64,000 nucleotides of DNA from Pseudomonadota bacterium (GTDB taxonomy: Bacteria; Pseudomonadota; Alphaproteobacteria; Sphingomonadales; Sphingomonadaceae). The position numbers and the translations under genes were made by a program. Of this stretch, positions 1-7,648 are shown piece by piece. The stretch covers positions 7,670 to 71,669 of the forward strand of contig JAEXFD010000045.1 of assembly GCA_023400405.1 (NCBI GenBank). The letters run 5' to 3'. Numbering within the stretch: the stretch's first letter is position 1; each line of letters begins with the position of its first letter. Below the pieces are notes generated by a model. The model saw nothing but the letters and a program-made list of their open reading frames with translations, was not told the DNA's origin and made no database searches.

Positions 1-831
1 GCGCGCAACATCCTCAAGGCCGGGCACCGGCTCACCGTGTGGAACCGCAGCCCCGACAAGGCCGATGCCCTTGTCGCCGATGGCGCGACCCTTGCCGCGA
101 CTCCCGGCGAGGCCACGGCCAATGCCGAGATCGTGGTGACGATGCTCGCCAACGACGCCGCGCTCGAAGCGGTGACCTTCGGGGAGGACGGCATCCTCGC
201 CGCGCCGGGCCAGGCATTGCACGTCTCGCTGAGCACGATCGCCCCCGCGCTGGCCGAGCGGCTCGAGGCCGCGCATCGCGAGGCCGGGCGAGGCTTCGTT
301 TCCGCGCCCGTATTCGGCCGGCCCGACGTCGCCGCCGCCGGCCAGCTCAACATCTGCGCCGCGGGCCCGGCCGAGGCGATCGCCGCCTGCGCGCCACTGT
401 TCGAGGCGATCGGTCAGCGCAGCTTCGTCGTCGGCGAGGCGCCGGCCATGGCGAACACCGTGAAGATCTGCGGGAACTTCATGATCCTCGGCGCAGTCGA
501 GGCCATGGCGGAGGCGAGCGCGCTGGCCGAGAAGCGCGGCGTGCCCCGGGCCGCCTTTATCGAGGTGATGACCCAGACGCTGTTCGGCGCGCGCGCCTAT
601 CAGGTTTATGGCGATATCATCGCGCATGATCGCTATCGCCCCGCCGGCTTCGCCGCCCCGCTCGGCCTCAAGGACATGAACCTGGTCGCCGGCGCCGCCA
701 ACGACGCGCGCGTGCCGATGCCGCTGCTCGGGGTAATCCGCGACCATCTGCTCGCCGCGATCGGCCGAGAGGGCGAGGATGTCGACTGGTCGGCGCTGGC
801 GTTGACGGTACAGGCAAATGCGGGACTCTAA
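1..831 (+). CDS. NAD(P)-dependent oxidoreductase, 3-hydroxyisobutyrate dehydrogenase family (5' end missing)
   Basis: The reading frame is open from base 1, so the first residues, including the GxGxMG dinucleotide-binding loop, lie outside the window. What remains is 276 residues, and about 14 are probably missing from a typical 290-residue protein. The N-terminal Rossmann half continues with WNRSPDKADAL and VVTMLANDAALEAV. The helical C-terminal half carries the family catalytic lysine in ANTVKICGNFMI, followed by EAMAEASALAEKRG. Such enzymes oxidise beta-hydroxyacids or reduce succinic-semialdehyde-like substrates in the cytosol. The substrate cannot be told from the sequence. The gene lies just outside the GTA cluster and has no visible functional link to it. 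Confidence 0.85.
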   Translation, partial: ARNILKAGHRLTVWNRSPDKADALVADGATLAATPGEATANAEIVVTMLANDAALEAVTFGEDGILAAPGQALHVSLSTIAPALAERLEAAHREAGRGFVSAPVFGRPDVAAAGQLNICAAGPAEAIAACAPLFEAIGQRSFVVGEAPAMANTVKICGNFMILGAVEAMAEASALAEKRGVPRAAFIEVMTQTLFGARAYQVYGDIIAHDRYRPAGFAAPLGLKDMNLVAGAANDARVPMPLLGVIRDHLLAAIGREGEDVDWSALALTVQANAGL

Positions 832-856
832 GACGAACCAAATAGGCAAATTACTA

Positions 857-885
857 TTGACATCGTCACGCTGATCTGGTACTAC
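857..885 (+). promoter_or_regulatory. Candidate sigma-70-type promoter in front of the GTA cluster
   Basis: TTGACA (857-862) and TACTAC (880-885) are separated by exactly 17 bases in an AT-rich pocket between the oxidoreductase and the first GTA gene. Transcription would start near 892, about 20 bases before the terminator-like hairpin at 911-947. The match is by eye. It is the only good promoter-like element seen in front of the cluster. Confidence 0.5.
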
Positions 886-910
886 TTAGGCAAGCTGAGA
901 AATTGTGAGT

Positions 911-947
911 CGGGCCGGGGCGAAAGCGCCTTCGGCCCGTTCTTTTT
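911..947 (+). terminator. Terminator-like hairpin in the leader of the GTA cluster
   Basis: CGGGCCG (911-917) pairs perfectly with CGGCCCG (933-939). An inner GGCG/CGCC stem closes an AAAG loop, and TTCTTTTT follows at 940-947. The ribosome-binding site of the small terminase gene (GGAGGGG, 957-963) begins only 10 bases further on. It could end transcripts from the upstream oxidoreductase, attenuate transcription from the promoter at 857-885, or protect the 5' end of the GTA mRNA. Confidence 0.6.
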
Positions 948-964
948 GGCAGACCGGAGGGGTG

Positions 965-1486
965 ATGAGCGACGGCAGATCCGCAAGGCGCCGGCGGCCG
1001 TTCACGGTTTCGCGCGGCGAGCGCTTTCTGGACGCGCTGTCAGCGGGCCGGACGGTCGCCGAGGCCTGTGCGGACGCCGGGCTGTCGCCTGCCGCAGTCC
1101 ATGCCTATCGGCGCCGCGACTCCGACTTCGCGGCGAGGTGGAGTGCCGCGACGGCGCTGGGCTACGACCTGCTCGAAAACCTGCTGTTGTCGCGCATGAT
1201 CGCGATCCTGGGGGACGCTGAGGACGCGGACGCGGTGCTGGAGGTCGCCCCCGCGAAAGCGAGCGCGGCGTCCCCCCGGGCGGCGCGTGCCCGGGAAGGG
1301 ACCGGACGACGCGAGGACATCCAATTGTCGATCCTGGTGCTCAATCGCCACCGCGCATCCGCGGAAGGGACGGGCAAATCGGCGCTGCGCGGGCGGCGGC
1401 GGCCCTCCGCTCAGGAGACCGATGCGCTGATCAACGCAAGGCTGGACGCGCTGGCGCGCAAGAAGGGACGCGCAATTGAGCAGTGA
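965..1486 (+). CDS. GTA small terminase-like DNA-binding protein (orfg1 position)
   Basis: A 173-residue basic protein opens the GTA cluster. The start at 965 is chosen because GGAGGGG lies just upstream. An in-frame ATG-like start 60 bases earlier would fall before the hairpin. Residues about 20-55 form a helix-turn-helix of the homeodomain-like type (RTVAEACADAGLSPAAVHAY), as expected for a small terminase subunit that recognises DNA for packaging. The C-terminal third is basic and low in complexity. Its end overlaps the large terminase start by 11 bases, which suggests translational coupling. The assignment leans on position plus the HTH. Confidence 0.65.
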   Translation: MSDGRSARRRRPFTVSRGERFLDALSAGRTVAEACADAGLSPAAVHAYRRRDSDFAARWSAATALGYDLLENLLLSRMIAILGDAEDADAVLEVAPAKASAASPRAARAREGTGRREDIQLSILVLNRHRASAEGTGKSALRGRRRPSAQETDALINARLDALARKKGRAIEQ

Positions 1487-2780
1487 CCTGGTGGCGCGGC
1501 TGGCGGAACTCGAGCGGGCGGATCGCGACTGGGTGCTGACCGGCGTCCCGCAACCGCATCGCGAAGAACTGAGCGCGCGATGGGAGGCCTGGGCGCATGA
1601 GGGGCAGACGGCGCCCCCCGGTAGCTGGCGGATCTGGCTGATCCGCGCCGGGCGCGGGTTCGGCAAGACGCGGGCCGGCGCGGAATGGGTGACCGCGCTC
1701 GCGCGCCGCCAGCCCTTCGCCCGGATCGCGCTGGTCGGCGCGACGGCGGACGAAGTGCGGCGGGTGATGATCGAGGGGCCGAGCGGGCTGCTGGCCGTGG
1801 CCCCGCCGGAGGTGGGCCTGTGCTGGCGCGGCACGGCGGGGGAATTGAGCTATGCGAACGGCGCCTGCGCATTCGTCTATTCCGCGGGGGCGGGCGAGGG
1901 CCTGCGGGGACCCGAACATCATTTCGCCTGGTGCGACGAGCTGGCGAAATGGCCGGCGCGGTCGGCGGCCTGGGACAATCTGATGATGGGGCTGCGGTTG
2001 GGCACGCATCCGCAGGTGCTGGTGACGACGACGCCGCGACCGACGCGCCTGATGCGGCGCGTGATCGGCATGGCGGGGGTGACGGAGACGCTGGGGCGCA
2101 CTGCGGACAATCCGCACCTGCCGCCGGGCTTCGTCGCGGCGATGGTCGCCGAATATGGGGGCACGCGGCTGGGGCGGCAGGAGCTGGACGGCGAGATGAT
2201 CGACGATGTCGAGGGCGCGCTCTGGTCACGCGCCGGAATCGAGGCGGGGCGGGTGCGCAAGCGGCCCGAGCTGGCCGGCGTGGTGGTGGGCGTCGATCCG
2301 CCGGCGGGGGTGGACGGCGATGCCTGCGGGATCGTCGCGGTGGGGCTCGGCGCGGACGGGCTGGGCTATGTGATCGAGGATGCGAGCATCGCCGGCGTGG
2401 TGCCCGAGCATTGGGCGCGGCGGGTCGCGCAGTGCGTGGCGCGCTGGCGGGCCGAGTGCGTGGTGGCGGAAGTCAATCAGGGCGGCGCGATGGTGGAGGC
2501 GGTGCTGCGCGCGGCAGACGTCACGCTGCCGCTGAGGCTGGTCCATGCCAGCCGCGGCAAGGTGGCCCGGGCCGAGCCGGTGGCGACGCTCTACGAGGCG
2601 GGCAAGGTGCGCCATGTCGGCGGCTTTCCCGCGCTGGAGGACGAGATGTGCGGGCTGCAGGCGGGCGGCGGATACCAGGGACCGGGGCGTTCGCCGGACC
2701 GGGCGGATGCGCTGGTCTGGGCGCTGACCGAGCTGATGCTGGGCGGGCGCGGCGAGCCGGCGGTGCGGGAATTGGGGTGA
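1476..2780 (+). CDS. GTA large terminase (DNA-packaging ATPase/nuclease)
   Basis: This 434-residue protein is the packaging motor of the GTA head. A P-loop GRGFGKT at residues 59-65 and a Walker B-type FAWCDE at about 150-155 define the ATPase. The C-terminal half contains VVVGVDPPAGVDGDACG at about 265-285, typical of the RNase-H-like nuclease of terminase large subunits. Start is a TTG preceded by AAGGGA, overlapping the preceding gene. A headful-type motor is expected, because GTAs package random host DNA. The gene is full length and is followed by a palindromic repeat before the next gene. Confidence 0.92.
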   Translation: MSSDLVARLAELERADRDWVLTGVPQPHREELSARWEAWAHEGQTAPPGSWRIWLIRAGRGFGKTRAGAEWVTALARRQPFARIALVGATADEVRRVMIEGPSGLLAVAPPEVGLCWRGTAGELSYANGACAFVYSAGAGEGLRGPEHHFAWCDELAKWPARSAAWDNLMMGLRLGTHPQVLVTTTPRPTRLMRRVIGMAGVTETLGRTADNPHLPPGFVAAMVAEYGGTRLGRQELDGEMIDDVEGALWSRAGIEAGRVRKRPELAGVVVGVDPPAGVDGDACGIVAVGLGADGLGYVIEDASIAGVVPEHWARRVAQCVARWRAECVVAEVNQGGAMVEAVLRAADVTLPLRLVHASRGKVARAEPVATLYEAGKVRHVGGFPALEDEMCGLQAGGGYQGPGRSPDRADALVWALTELMLGGRGEPAVRELG

Positions 2781-2784
2781 AAGG

Positions 2785-2928
2785 TCCTCCCCGAGCTTGT
2801 CTCGGGGAGGGGGACCGCCGCCGAAGGCGGTGGTGGAGGGGCGCGCCGGGTTAGCGGCGCGTGGCGCCGGCCCCTCCACCAAGCCGCTGCGCGCCTTGGT
2901 CCCCCTCCCCGAGCAAGCTCGGAGAGGA
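2785..2928. repeat. GC-rich palindromic repeat R1
   Basis: Two inverted units of about 55 bases face each other. Each starts with TCCTCCCC, continues through a hairpin to GGGGGACC, then has a second hairpin ended by GGTGGAGGGG. The left unit has the arm GCCGCCGAAGGCGG. The right unit has its own unrelated arm. The same architecture recurs at 6318, 7486, 8380, 34613, 49138 and 63907. This copy separates the large terminase from the EF-hand gene. Confidence 0.85.
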
Positions 2929-2954
2929 ATGAAGTTCTTTTCAGGAGAGATTCG

Positions 2955-3380
2955 ATGCTTGGAGCTTGGCTTTGCCGGGCCGGCCTGGTGCCGGCGCTGG
3001 CGCTGGGTGCGTGCGTGCAGGGGAGCGGGCGAGTGGCGGTGGCGGCGGGCTATGCCGCGCTGCTCGCCCGCGGCGATGCGGATGGCGACGGGCGGCTCGA
3101 TCGGAGCGAAGTGACGGCTTTGGTCGCGGCGGCGGTGCCCGGGGATGCGCCGGCGCGCGAGGCGCTGCGTTTCTGGCTGGTGGCGCGCTGGATGAGCGCG
3201 GATGCCGATGGCGACGGGAAGCTCTCGCTGGACGAGCTCGCTCGGGCGCCGCTCGCGGCGTTCGATTGCGCCGATGCGAACCAGGACGGCAATGTCAGCG
3301 CAGGCGAGATCGGCGCGGTGCTGCGCTGCGCGGGGCAAGTGGTGCCCGATGGCGGGCCGGGCAATGGAGGCGGGCGATGA
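2955..3380 (+). CDS. EF-hand lipoprotein-like protein embedded in the GTA cluster
   Basis: The product has 141 residues. A short hydrophobic N-terminus ends in ALALGAC, a plausible lipobox with the lipidated cysteine at residue 20. Three EF-hand loops follow: DADGDGRLDRSE (41-52), DADGDGKLSLDE (83-94) and DANQDGNVSAGE (107-118), all with the acidic calcium ligands in place. A GGAGAG ribosome-binding site precedes the ATG. The stop overlaps the portal start as ATGA, so the gene is translationally tied to the cluster. The R. capsulatus GTA has no such gene at this place. A role in calcium-dependent particle assembly or envelope attachment is possible but unproven. Confidence 0.75.
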   Translation: MLGAWLCRAGLVPALALGACVQGSGRVAVAAGYAALLARGDADGDGRLDRSEVTALVAAAVPGDAPAREALRFWLVARWMSADADGDGKLSLDELARAPLAAFDCADANQDGNVSAGEIGAVLRCAGQVVPDGGPGNGGGR

Positions 3381-4486
3381 AGTGGTTCGGGCGCAAGAGC
3401 GAAACCGGGCGGCCGGCGCTTTCCCGGGCGGGGAGCACGCCGATCTCGCTGGGCGAATGGCCGCGCAGCTACGAGGCGCAGGTGCGCGAGGCCTATTGCC
3501 ACAATCCGGTGGCGCAGCGCGCGGTGAAGCTGGTGAGCGAAGGCGTGGGAAGCGTTCCCCTGGCGGCGAGCGCGCCCGAGCTGGCGGCGCTGGTGACGGC
3601 GCGATCGGGCGGGCAGCCGCTGCTCGAGACGATCGCGGCGCAATTGCTGCTGCACGGCAATGCCTATGTCCAGCTGGTCGGCGACGGGGAGGGGCTGGGC
3701 GCGCTCTATGCCCTGCGGCCCGAGCGCGTGACGGTGGAGCCCGATGCGCAGGGCTGGCCGGTGGCCTATCGCTATCGGGTGGGCGATCATGTCACGCGGC
3801 TGGCGGCCGAGGACGGCGGCGGCCGGCCGGCGGTGGCGCATCTGCGCGCCTTCTCGCCGGTGGACGATCATTACGGGTTGGGCTGCCTGGGCGCGGCGGC
3901 GGGGGCAGTGGCGGTGCACAATGCCGCGGCGCGCTGGAACAAGGCGCTGCTCGACAATGCGGCGCGGCCTTCGGGCGCGCTGGTCTATGACGCCGGGGAC
4001 GGATCGGCGCTGTCGCCCGAGCAGTTCGCTCGGCTGCGGGCCGAGATGGAGGCGGGCTTTGCCGGGGCGGCCAATGCCGGGCGGCCGCTGCTGCTCGAGG
4101 GCGGGCTGAAATGGCAGGCGATGAGCCTGACGCCGGCGGACATGGACTTCGTCGGGCTGAAGGCGGCGGCGGCGCGCGAGATCGCGCTGGCCTTCGGCGT
4201 GCCGCCGATGCTGCTCGGGCTGCCGGGCGATTCGACCTATGCCAATTACCGCGAGGCGAACCGGGCGCTGTGGCGGCTCTCGATCCTGCCGGTGGCGGAG
4301 CGGATCCTGGGCGGGCTTAGCCAGGCGCTGGCGGGATGGTTCGCGGGGGCGACGCTGTCGGTCGATCTCGACCGGATCACGGCGCTGGCCGAGGACCGCG
4401 AGCGGCTGTGGCGCCAGGTGAGCGCGGCGGATTTCCTGAGCGATGCCGAGAAGCGCACGCTTCTGGGGCTGGAGGAGAGGCAATGA
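3377..4486 (+). CDS. GTA portal protein, HK97 family
   Basis: 369 residues, starting at the ATG that overlaps the EF-hand stop. The portal ring sits at one capsid vertex, docks the terminase and later the tail. Typical HK97-family features include HNPVAQRAVKLVSEGVGSVP near residue 35, LLLHGNAYVQL near 90, and the clip/stem region FGVPPMLLGLPGDSTYANYR near 275-295, followed by LTLEERQ-like C-terminal residues (LLGLEERQ). The length is close to that of RcGTA g3. It ends in an ATGA overlap with the next gene. Confidence 0.92.
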   Translation: MKWFGRKSETGRPALSRAGSTPISLGEWPRSYEAQVREAYCHNPVAQRAVKLVSEGVGSVPLAASAPELAALVTARSGGQPLLETIAAQLLLHGNAYVQLVGDGEGLGALYALRPERVTVEPDAQGWPVAYRYRVGDHVTRLAAEDGGGRPAVAHLRAFSPVDDHYGLGCLGAAAGAVAVHNAAARWNKALLDNAARPSGALVYDAGDGSALSPEQFARLRAEMEAGFAGAANAGRPLLLEGGLKWQAMSLTPADMDFVGLKAAAAREIALAFGVPPMLLGLPGDSTYANYREANRALWRLSILPVAERILGGLSQALAGWFAGATLSVDLDRITALAEDRERLWRQVSAADFLSDAEKRTLLGLEERQ

Positions 4487-4791
4487 GCGAGGATCTGGTG
4501 CTGGCGCAGCTGATCGGCCAGGCCGAGGCGGCGGGCGCGGACCTGGCGACGCTGCGCGCGATCGCCGAGGAAGCGGGCGAGGCGGGGGCAAGGCGCGCGC
4601 TGGCGCGGCTGGGGCTGGAGGATGCCGGGGCGGCCAAGGACATGGCGGAGCTGCGCGAGCTGCTCGGCGCCTGGCGGGATGCCAAGCGATCGGCGCTGAA
4701 GGCGGCGTTCCAATGGGCGGGACGGATGGTCGCGGCGCTCGTGCTGGTCGGGCTCGCGGTGAAGCTGGGTTTCCCCGGATGGCTGAAGTGA
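4483..4791 (+). CDS. DUF6127-type small GTA-cluster protein (orfg3.5 position)
   Basis: A 102-residue protein between portal and protease. It is rich in Ala/Glu/Arg helices for the first 75 residues and ends in a hydrophobic segment (MVAALVLVGLAVKLGF) that may cross or contact a membrane. Genes of this size and shape, annotated DUF6127, are usual at this position in sphingomonad GTA clusters; this is recalled, not searched. Function is unknown. A C-terminal membrane anchor inside a capsid-assembly block is unexpected and may reflect a scaffold or membrane-tethering role. Confidence 0.65.
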   Translation: MSEDLVLAQLIGQAEAAGADLATLRAIAEEAGEAGARRALARLGLEDAGAAKDMAELRELLGAWRDAKRSALKAAFQWAGRMVAALVLVGLAVKLGFPGWLK

Positions 4792-5156
4792 TTCGCTTCG
4801 CCGGCTATGCCGCGGTGTTCGACGCGGTCGACCGCGGCGGCGACGTGGTGCGGCGGGGCGCGTTCGGGCGAGTCGGCGCGGTGCCGCTGCTCTGGCAGCA
4901 TGGCGGCGCGCCGGTGGGCACGATCGAGGCGATCGGCGAGGACGCGCGGGGGCTGCGGGTGATCGGGCGGGTCGAGGATGCCGCGCTCGCGGGCCTCGTC
5001 GCCAGGGGCGCGGTGACGGGGCTGTCGTTCGGCTACCGCGTCAAGGCGGCGCGGCGCGGCGCGGTGCGCGAGATCGAGGCGCTCGACCTGGTCGAGGTGA
5101 GCCTGGTCGCTAGCCCGATGCAGCCGCTGGCGCGGGTGCATGCGGTAGCCGGCTAA
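4779..5156 (+). CDS. GTA prohead protease, HK97 family
   Basis: 125 residues, starting 13 bases inside the preceding gene. HK97-type proheads are matured by this serine protease, which trims the capsid protein. The core motifs are visible: catalytic His41 in LLWQHGGAPVG, catalytic Ser83 in VTGLSFGYR, and the closing strand VEVSLVASPMQP. The protein is short compared with stand-alone phage proteases (about 180-200 residues) but close to other GTA g4 proteins. The capsid gene follows after a hairpin-containing 75-base gap. Confidence 0.9.
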   Translation: MAEVIRFAGYAAVFDAVDRGGDVVRRGAFGRVGAVPLLWQHGGAPVGTIEAIGEDARGLRVIGRVEDAALAGLVARGAVTGLSFGYRVKAARRGAVREIEALDLVEVSLVASPMQPLARVHAVAG

Positions 5157-5183
5157 TCGCTTTCCATTTTTCAATTTTTCGAT

Positions 5184-5211
5184 GCCCGGCGGCTTTCCGT
5201 CCGGGCTTTTT
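5184..5211 (+). terminator. Terminator-like hairpin in front of the capsid gene
   Basis: GCCCGG (5184-5189) pairs with CCGGGC (5201-5206), an inner CGG/CCG extends the stem, and TTTTT follows at 5207-5211. The capsid ribosome-binding site GGACGGAGG comes right after. The arrangement (hairpin, T run, GGC, then GGAGG and ATG) mirrors the one before the small terminase gene at 911-965. It may tune the ratio of capsid to upstream gene mRNA or stabilise a processed capsid mRNA. Confidence 0.6.
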
Positions 5212-5231
5212 GGCGTGGACGGAGGACGACG

Positions 5232-6287
5232 ATGATCGAAGTGAAAGCGGATTCGCTCGAAGCGAGCTTCGAGGCAGTGGAAAAGGCGGGGCTGCCGCCG
5301 GTGCGGCCGATGCTGGAGGGCGCGCGGCCGGGGGCGGATGACGGGTTCGGCCGGTTCCTGCGCGCCGGGGCCACCTTGGAAGCCAAGGCGATGTCGGGCA
5401 CAAGCGATGCGGCGGGCGGCTATGCCGTGCCGCAGGAGATCGATGCGCAGATCGATGCGACGCTGAAGAGCGTCTCGCCGATCCGCAGCATCGCAAACGT
5501 CGTGCGGGTGGGATCGAGCGGCTATCGCAAGCTGGTCGCGAGCGGCGGGTTCGAAAGCGGCTGGGCCGCCGAGACCCAGGCGCGCGACGAGACCGATACG
5601 CCGGTGTTCAACGAAGTCGCGCCGCCGTTCGGCGACCTTTATGCCAATCCGGCGGCGAGCCAGGCGATGCTCGACGATGCGGCGTTCGACGTCGAGCAAT
5701 GGCTCGCGGACGAGATCGCCCGTGAGTTCGCCACCGCCGAGGGTGCGGCGTTCGTCGCCGGCAACGGGGTCAACAAGCCCAAGGGCTTCCTGGCGAGCCC
5801 GGTGGCGGCGACGACGGACGGCGCGCGGGCGTTCGGCACGCTGCAATATCTGGTGAGCGGCGCGGCCGGCGCCTTCGCGGCCGACCCGCACGAGAAGCTG
5901 ATCGACCTGGTCCAGGCGCTGCGGCCGCCCTATCGCCAGGGCGCGAGCTGGGTGATGAATTCGGCGACGCTGGCGCGGATCCGCAAGTTCAAGACCAGCG
6001 ACGGCGCGCTGCTGTGGCAGCCGGGGCTCGCCGCGGGGCAGCCGGCGACGCTGCTGGGATACCCGGTCGTCGAGGCCGAGGACATGCCCGACATCGCGGC
6101 GAACAGCCTGTCGATCGCGTTCGGCAACTTCAAGGCGGGTTATCTGATCGCCGAGCGCGGCGAGACGCAGATCCTGCGCGATCCGTACAGCAACAAGCCG
6201 TTCGTGCACTTCTACGCGACCAAGCGCGTCGGCGGGATGGTGAGCAATTCGGAGGCGATCAAGCTGATGAAGTTCGCCGCGGCTTGA
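5232..6287 (+). CDS. GTA major capsid protein, HK97 fold
   Basis: 351 residues. The N-terminal 50-60 residues are helical and charged, matching the short scaffolding/delta region removed by the prohead protease. The remainder shows HK97-family hallmarks: GGYAVPQEIDAQI near 60, SPIRSIANVVRVGSSGYRKL near 83-102, the A-domain stretch ANPAASQAMLDDAAFDVEQW near 140, and the C-terminal YLIAERGETQILRDPYSN. A strong GGACGGAGG sits in front of the ATG, as expected for the most abundant head protein. Confidence 0.93.
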   Translation: MIEVKADSLEASFEAVEKAGLPPVRPMLEGARPGADDGFGRFLRAGATLEAKAMSGTSDAAGGYAVPQEIDAQIDATLKSVSPIRSIANVVRVGSSGYRKLVASGGFESGWAAETQARDETDTPVFNEVAPPFGDLYANPAASQAMLDDAAFDVEQWLADEIAREFATAEGAAFVAGNGVNKPKGFLASPVAATTDGARAFGTLQYLVSGAAGAFAADPHEKLIDLVQALRPPYRQGASWVMNSATLARIRKFKTSDGALLWQPGLAAGQPATLLGYPVVEAEDMPDIAANSLSIAFGNFKAGYLIAERGETQILRDPYSNKPFVHFYATKRVGGMVSNSEAIKLMKFAAA

Positions 6288-6317
6288 AGTCGTGCCGCCC
6301 GGGCGCCGCCGGGGCGA

Positions 6318-6375
6318 CCCCCCTCCACCATTCGGCATGCCGAATGGTCCCCCTCCCCCGCTGCGCGTGGGAGGA
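6318..6375. repeat. GC-rich palindromic repeat R2 (half unit)
   Basis: A single unit of the repeat family, CCCCCCTCCACC then a perfect 22-base palindrome (6327-6348, arms ACCATTCGGCA/TGCCGAATGGT) then CCCCCTCCCCC and GGGAGGA. It fills the gap between the capsid and connector genes. The partner inverted unit seen in R1, R3 and R4 is absent. Confidence 0.8.
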
Positions 6376-6397
6376 TTTTCTTTGTTGAGGAGGCGAT

Positions 6398-6919
6398 ATG
6401 GATAGTCCGCCTTTTCCCGCTGCGGCGATCGAGGCCGCGCGCGAGGCTGCCAAGGCGCAGCTCAGGATCGAGGGCGCGAGCGAGGATGCGCTGGTCGCGC
6501 AATATGCGGCGAGCGCGCTTGCTTTGTGCGAGGCGTTCACCGGCACGGCGTGGATCGCGCGCGAATTCGTCGAGATCGCCGATCCGCAGCGGCGCTGGCA
6601 TGCGCTGGCGATGGCGCCGGTGACGGCGGTTACCGCAGTGACCGGGCCGGCGGGCGAGGCACTGCCGGCGGACGGCTATGCGATCGACGTCGATGCGGGC
6701 GGAACCGGATGGGTTCGCGCCGGCACGCGGGTGCGCGTGGCCTATGGCGCGGGGGCGGCGGCGGGGTGGGGCGACCTGCCGCCGCCCATTGCCCAGGGCG
6801 TGGTGCTGCTCGTCGCGCATCTGTTCGAAGGGCGCACCGGGCCGCCGCCGGCCGTGGTGAGCGCGCTGTGGCGACCGTGGCGGCGGCTGCGGCTGGCGGC
6901 CGCTGAGCGCGCGGCATGA
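6398..6919 (+). CDS. GTA head-tail connector protein (orfg6)
   Basis: 173 residues with a GAGGAGG ribosome-binding site. The helical N-terminus with ALVAQYAASALALCEAFTG and the later IAQGVVLLVAHLFEGR match the phage head-tail connector/adaptor family (phiE125 gp8-like) to which GTA g6 belongs. It should bind beneath the portal and begin the neck. It follows capsid as in RcGTA. The stop overlaps the next start as ATGA. Confidence 0.8.
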   Translation: MDSPPFPAAAIEAAREAAKAQLRIEGASEDALVAQYAASALALCEAFTGTAWIAREFVEIADPQRRWHALAMAPVTAVTAVTGPAGEALPADGYAIDVDAGGTGWVRAGTRVRVAYGAGAAAGWGDLPPPIAQGVVLLVAHLFEGRTGPPPAVVSALWRPWRRLRLAAAERAA

Positions 6920-7089
6920 TCGCGGGGATCGAGGAGCGGGTACGCGCGCGGATCGCCGAACTTGCCGCGCGGATCGCGGAGGCGGTGCCGGAGGCGGAAG
7001 TGGAGCCCCGCGAGGATGGCGTGGTGGTTCGCGGGCGCGGCGTGCTCAGCGATCCGCGGCTGCGCTGGATCGGAGGGCTGCTCAGATGA
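6916..7089 (+). CDS. 57-residue GTA-cluster protein at the orfg7 position
   Basis: A short frame between the connector and the DUF3168 gene, overlapping both neighbours by ATGA, which strongly suggests it is translated. The first half is a charged helix (EERVRARIAELAARIAEAV); the second reads VVVRGRGVLSDPRLRWIGG. In RcGTA this place holds g7, the roughly 110-residue head-closure adaptor. This protein is half that length and I cannot align it with certainty, so it is either a reduced g7 or an unrelated small protein. Confidence 0.6.
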   Translation: MIAGIEERVRARIAELAARIAEAVPEAEVEPREDGVVVRGRGVLSDPRLRWIGGLLR

Positions 7090-7481
7090 GCGTGCAAGGC
7101 GTGGTGCAGGCGGCGCTGGTGACGGCGCTGCGCGAGGCCGGGCTGGGCGTGACGGCAGTGTTCGATGCGCCGCCGGTGCGCGCGGCGCGGCCCTATGCGC
7201 TGATCGAGGAAACGGTGCTTGCCGATTGGGGGACCAAGGACATGGCGGGGCGCGAGGGGCGCATCGCGGTGAGCCTGTTCGACAGCGGCGAGCGGCCGGT
7301 GCGGCTGCGTGGGCTGGCCGGGGCGGCGGAGGCGGCGATCGAAGCGATGCCGCGGACGCTCGGCGAAGGCTGGGCGGTCGCGAGCCTGGTGCTGCTGCGC
7401 TCGCGAATCCTGCGCGAGGGCGAGGGGCGCTGGGCCGCGACGAGCGAGTTCCGGGTGCGGGTGTTGCGCAGCGAATTGTGA
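7086..7481 (+). CDS. GTA tail terminator, DUF3168 (orfg8)
   Basis: 131 residues. MSVQGVVQAALVTALREA, then a short VFDAPPVRAARPYALIEE strand region and DWGTKDMAGREGRIAVSLFD are typical of the DUF3168 family, which caps the end of the tail tube at the head joint. It follows the short gene by an ATGA overlap. A palindromic repeat separates it from the major tail protein gene. Confidence 0.82.
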   Translation: MSVQGVVQAALVTALREAGLGVTAVFDAPPVRAARPYALIEETVLADWGTKDMAGREGRIAVSLFDSGERPVRLRGLAGAAEAAIEAMPRTLGEGWAVASLVLLRSRILREGEGRWAATSEFRVRVLRSEL

Positions 7482-7485
7482 TCAT

Positions 7486-7627
7486 TCCTCCCTCGGAGCG
7501 CAGCTTCGGGGGAGGGGGACCGCGCGACGCAGTCGCGGGGTGGAGGGGGCCTGGGCATGCGCCTGCGGCGCCCCCCTCCACCACCGCCTTTGGCGGCGGT
7601 CCCCCTCCCCCGCTGCGCGAGGGAGGA
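7486..7627. repeat. GC-rich palindromic repeat R3
   Basis: A full two-unit element: TCCTCCCTCGGAGC...GGGGGACC, an arm around CGCGACGCAGTCGCG, GGTGGAGGGGG, a spacer, then the inverted unit with arm ACCACCGCC/GGCGGCGGT and GGGAGGA. It lies between the tail terminator and the major tail protein genes. The outer arms differ in sequence from R1 and R4 yet remain self-complementary. Confidence 0.85.
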
Positions 7628-7648
7628 GTGCTTTGAAAGGATAAATCG

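Noticed and set aside
905..965. A longer start for the small terminase gene
   Set aside because: It would place the start ahead of the hairpin, without a ribosome-binding site; GGAGGGG stands before 965.
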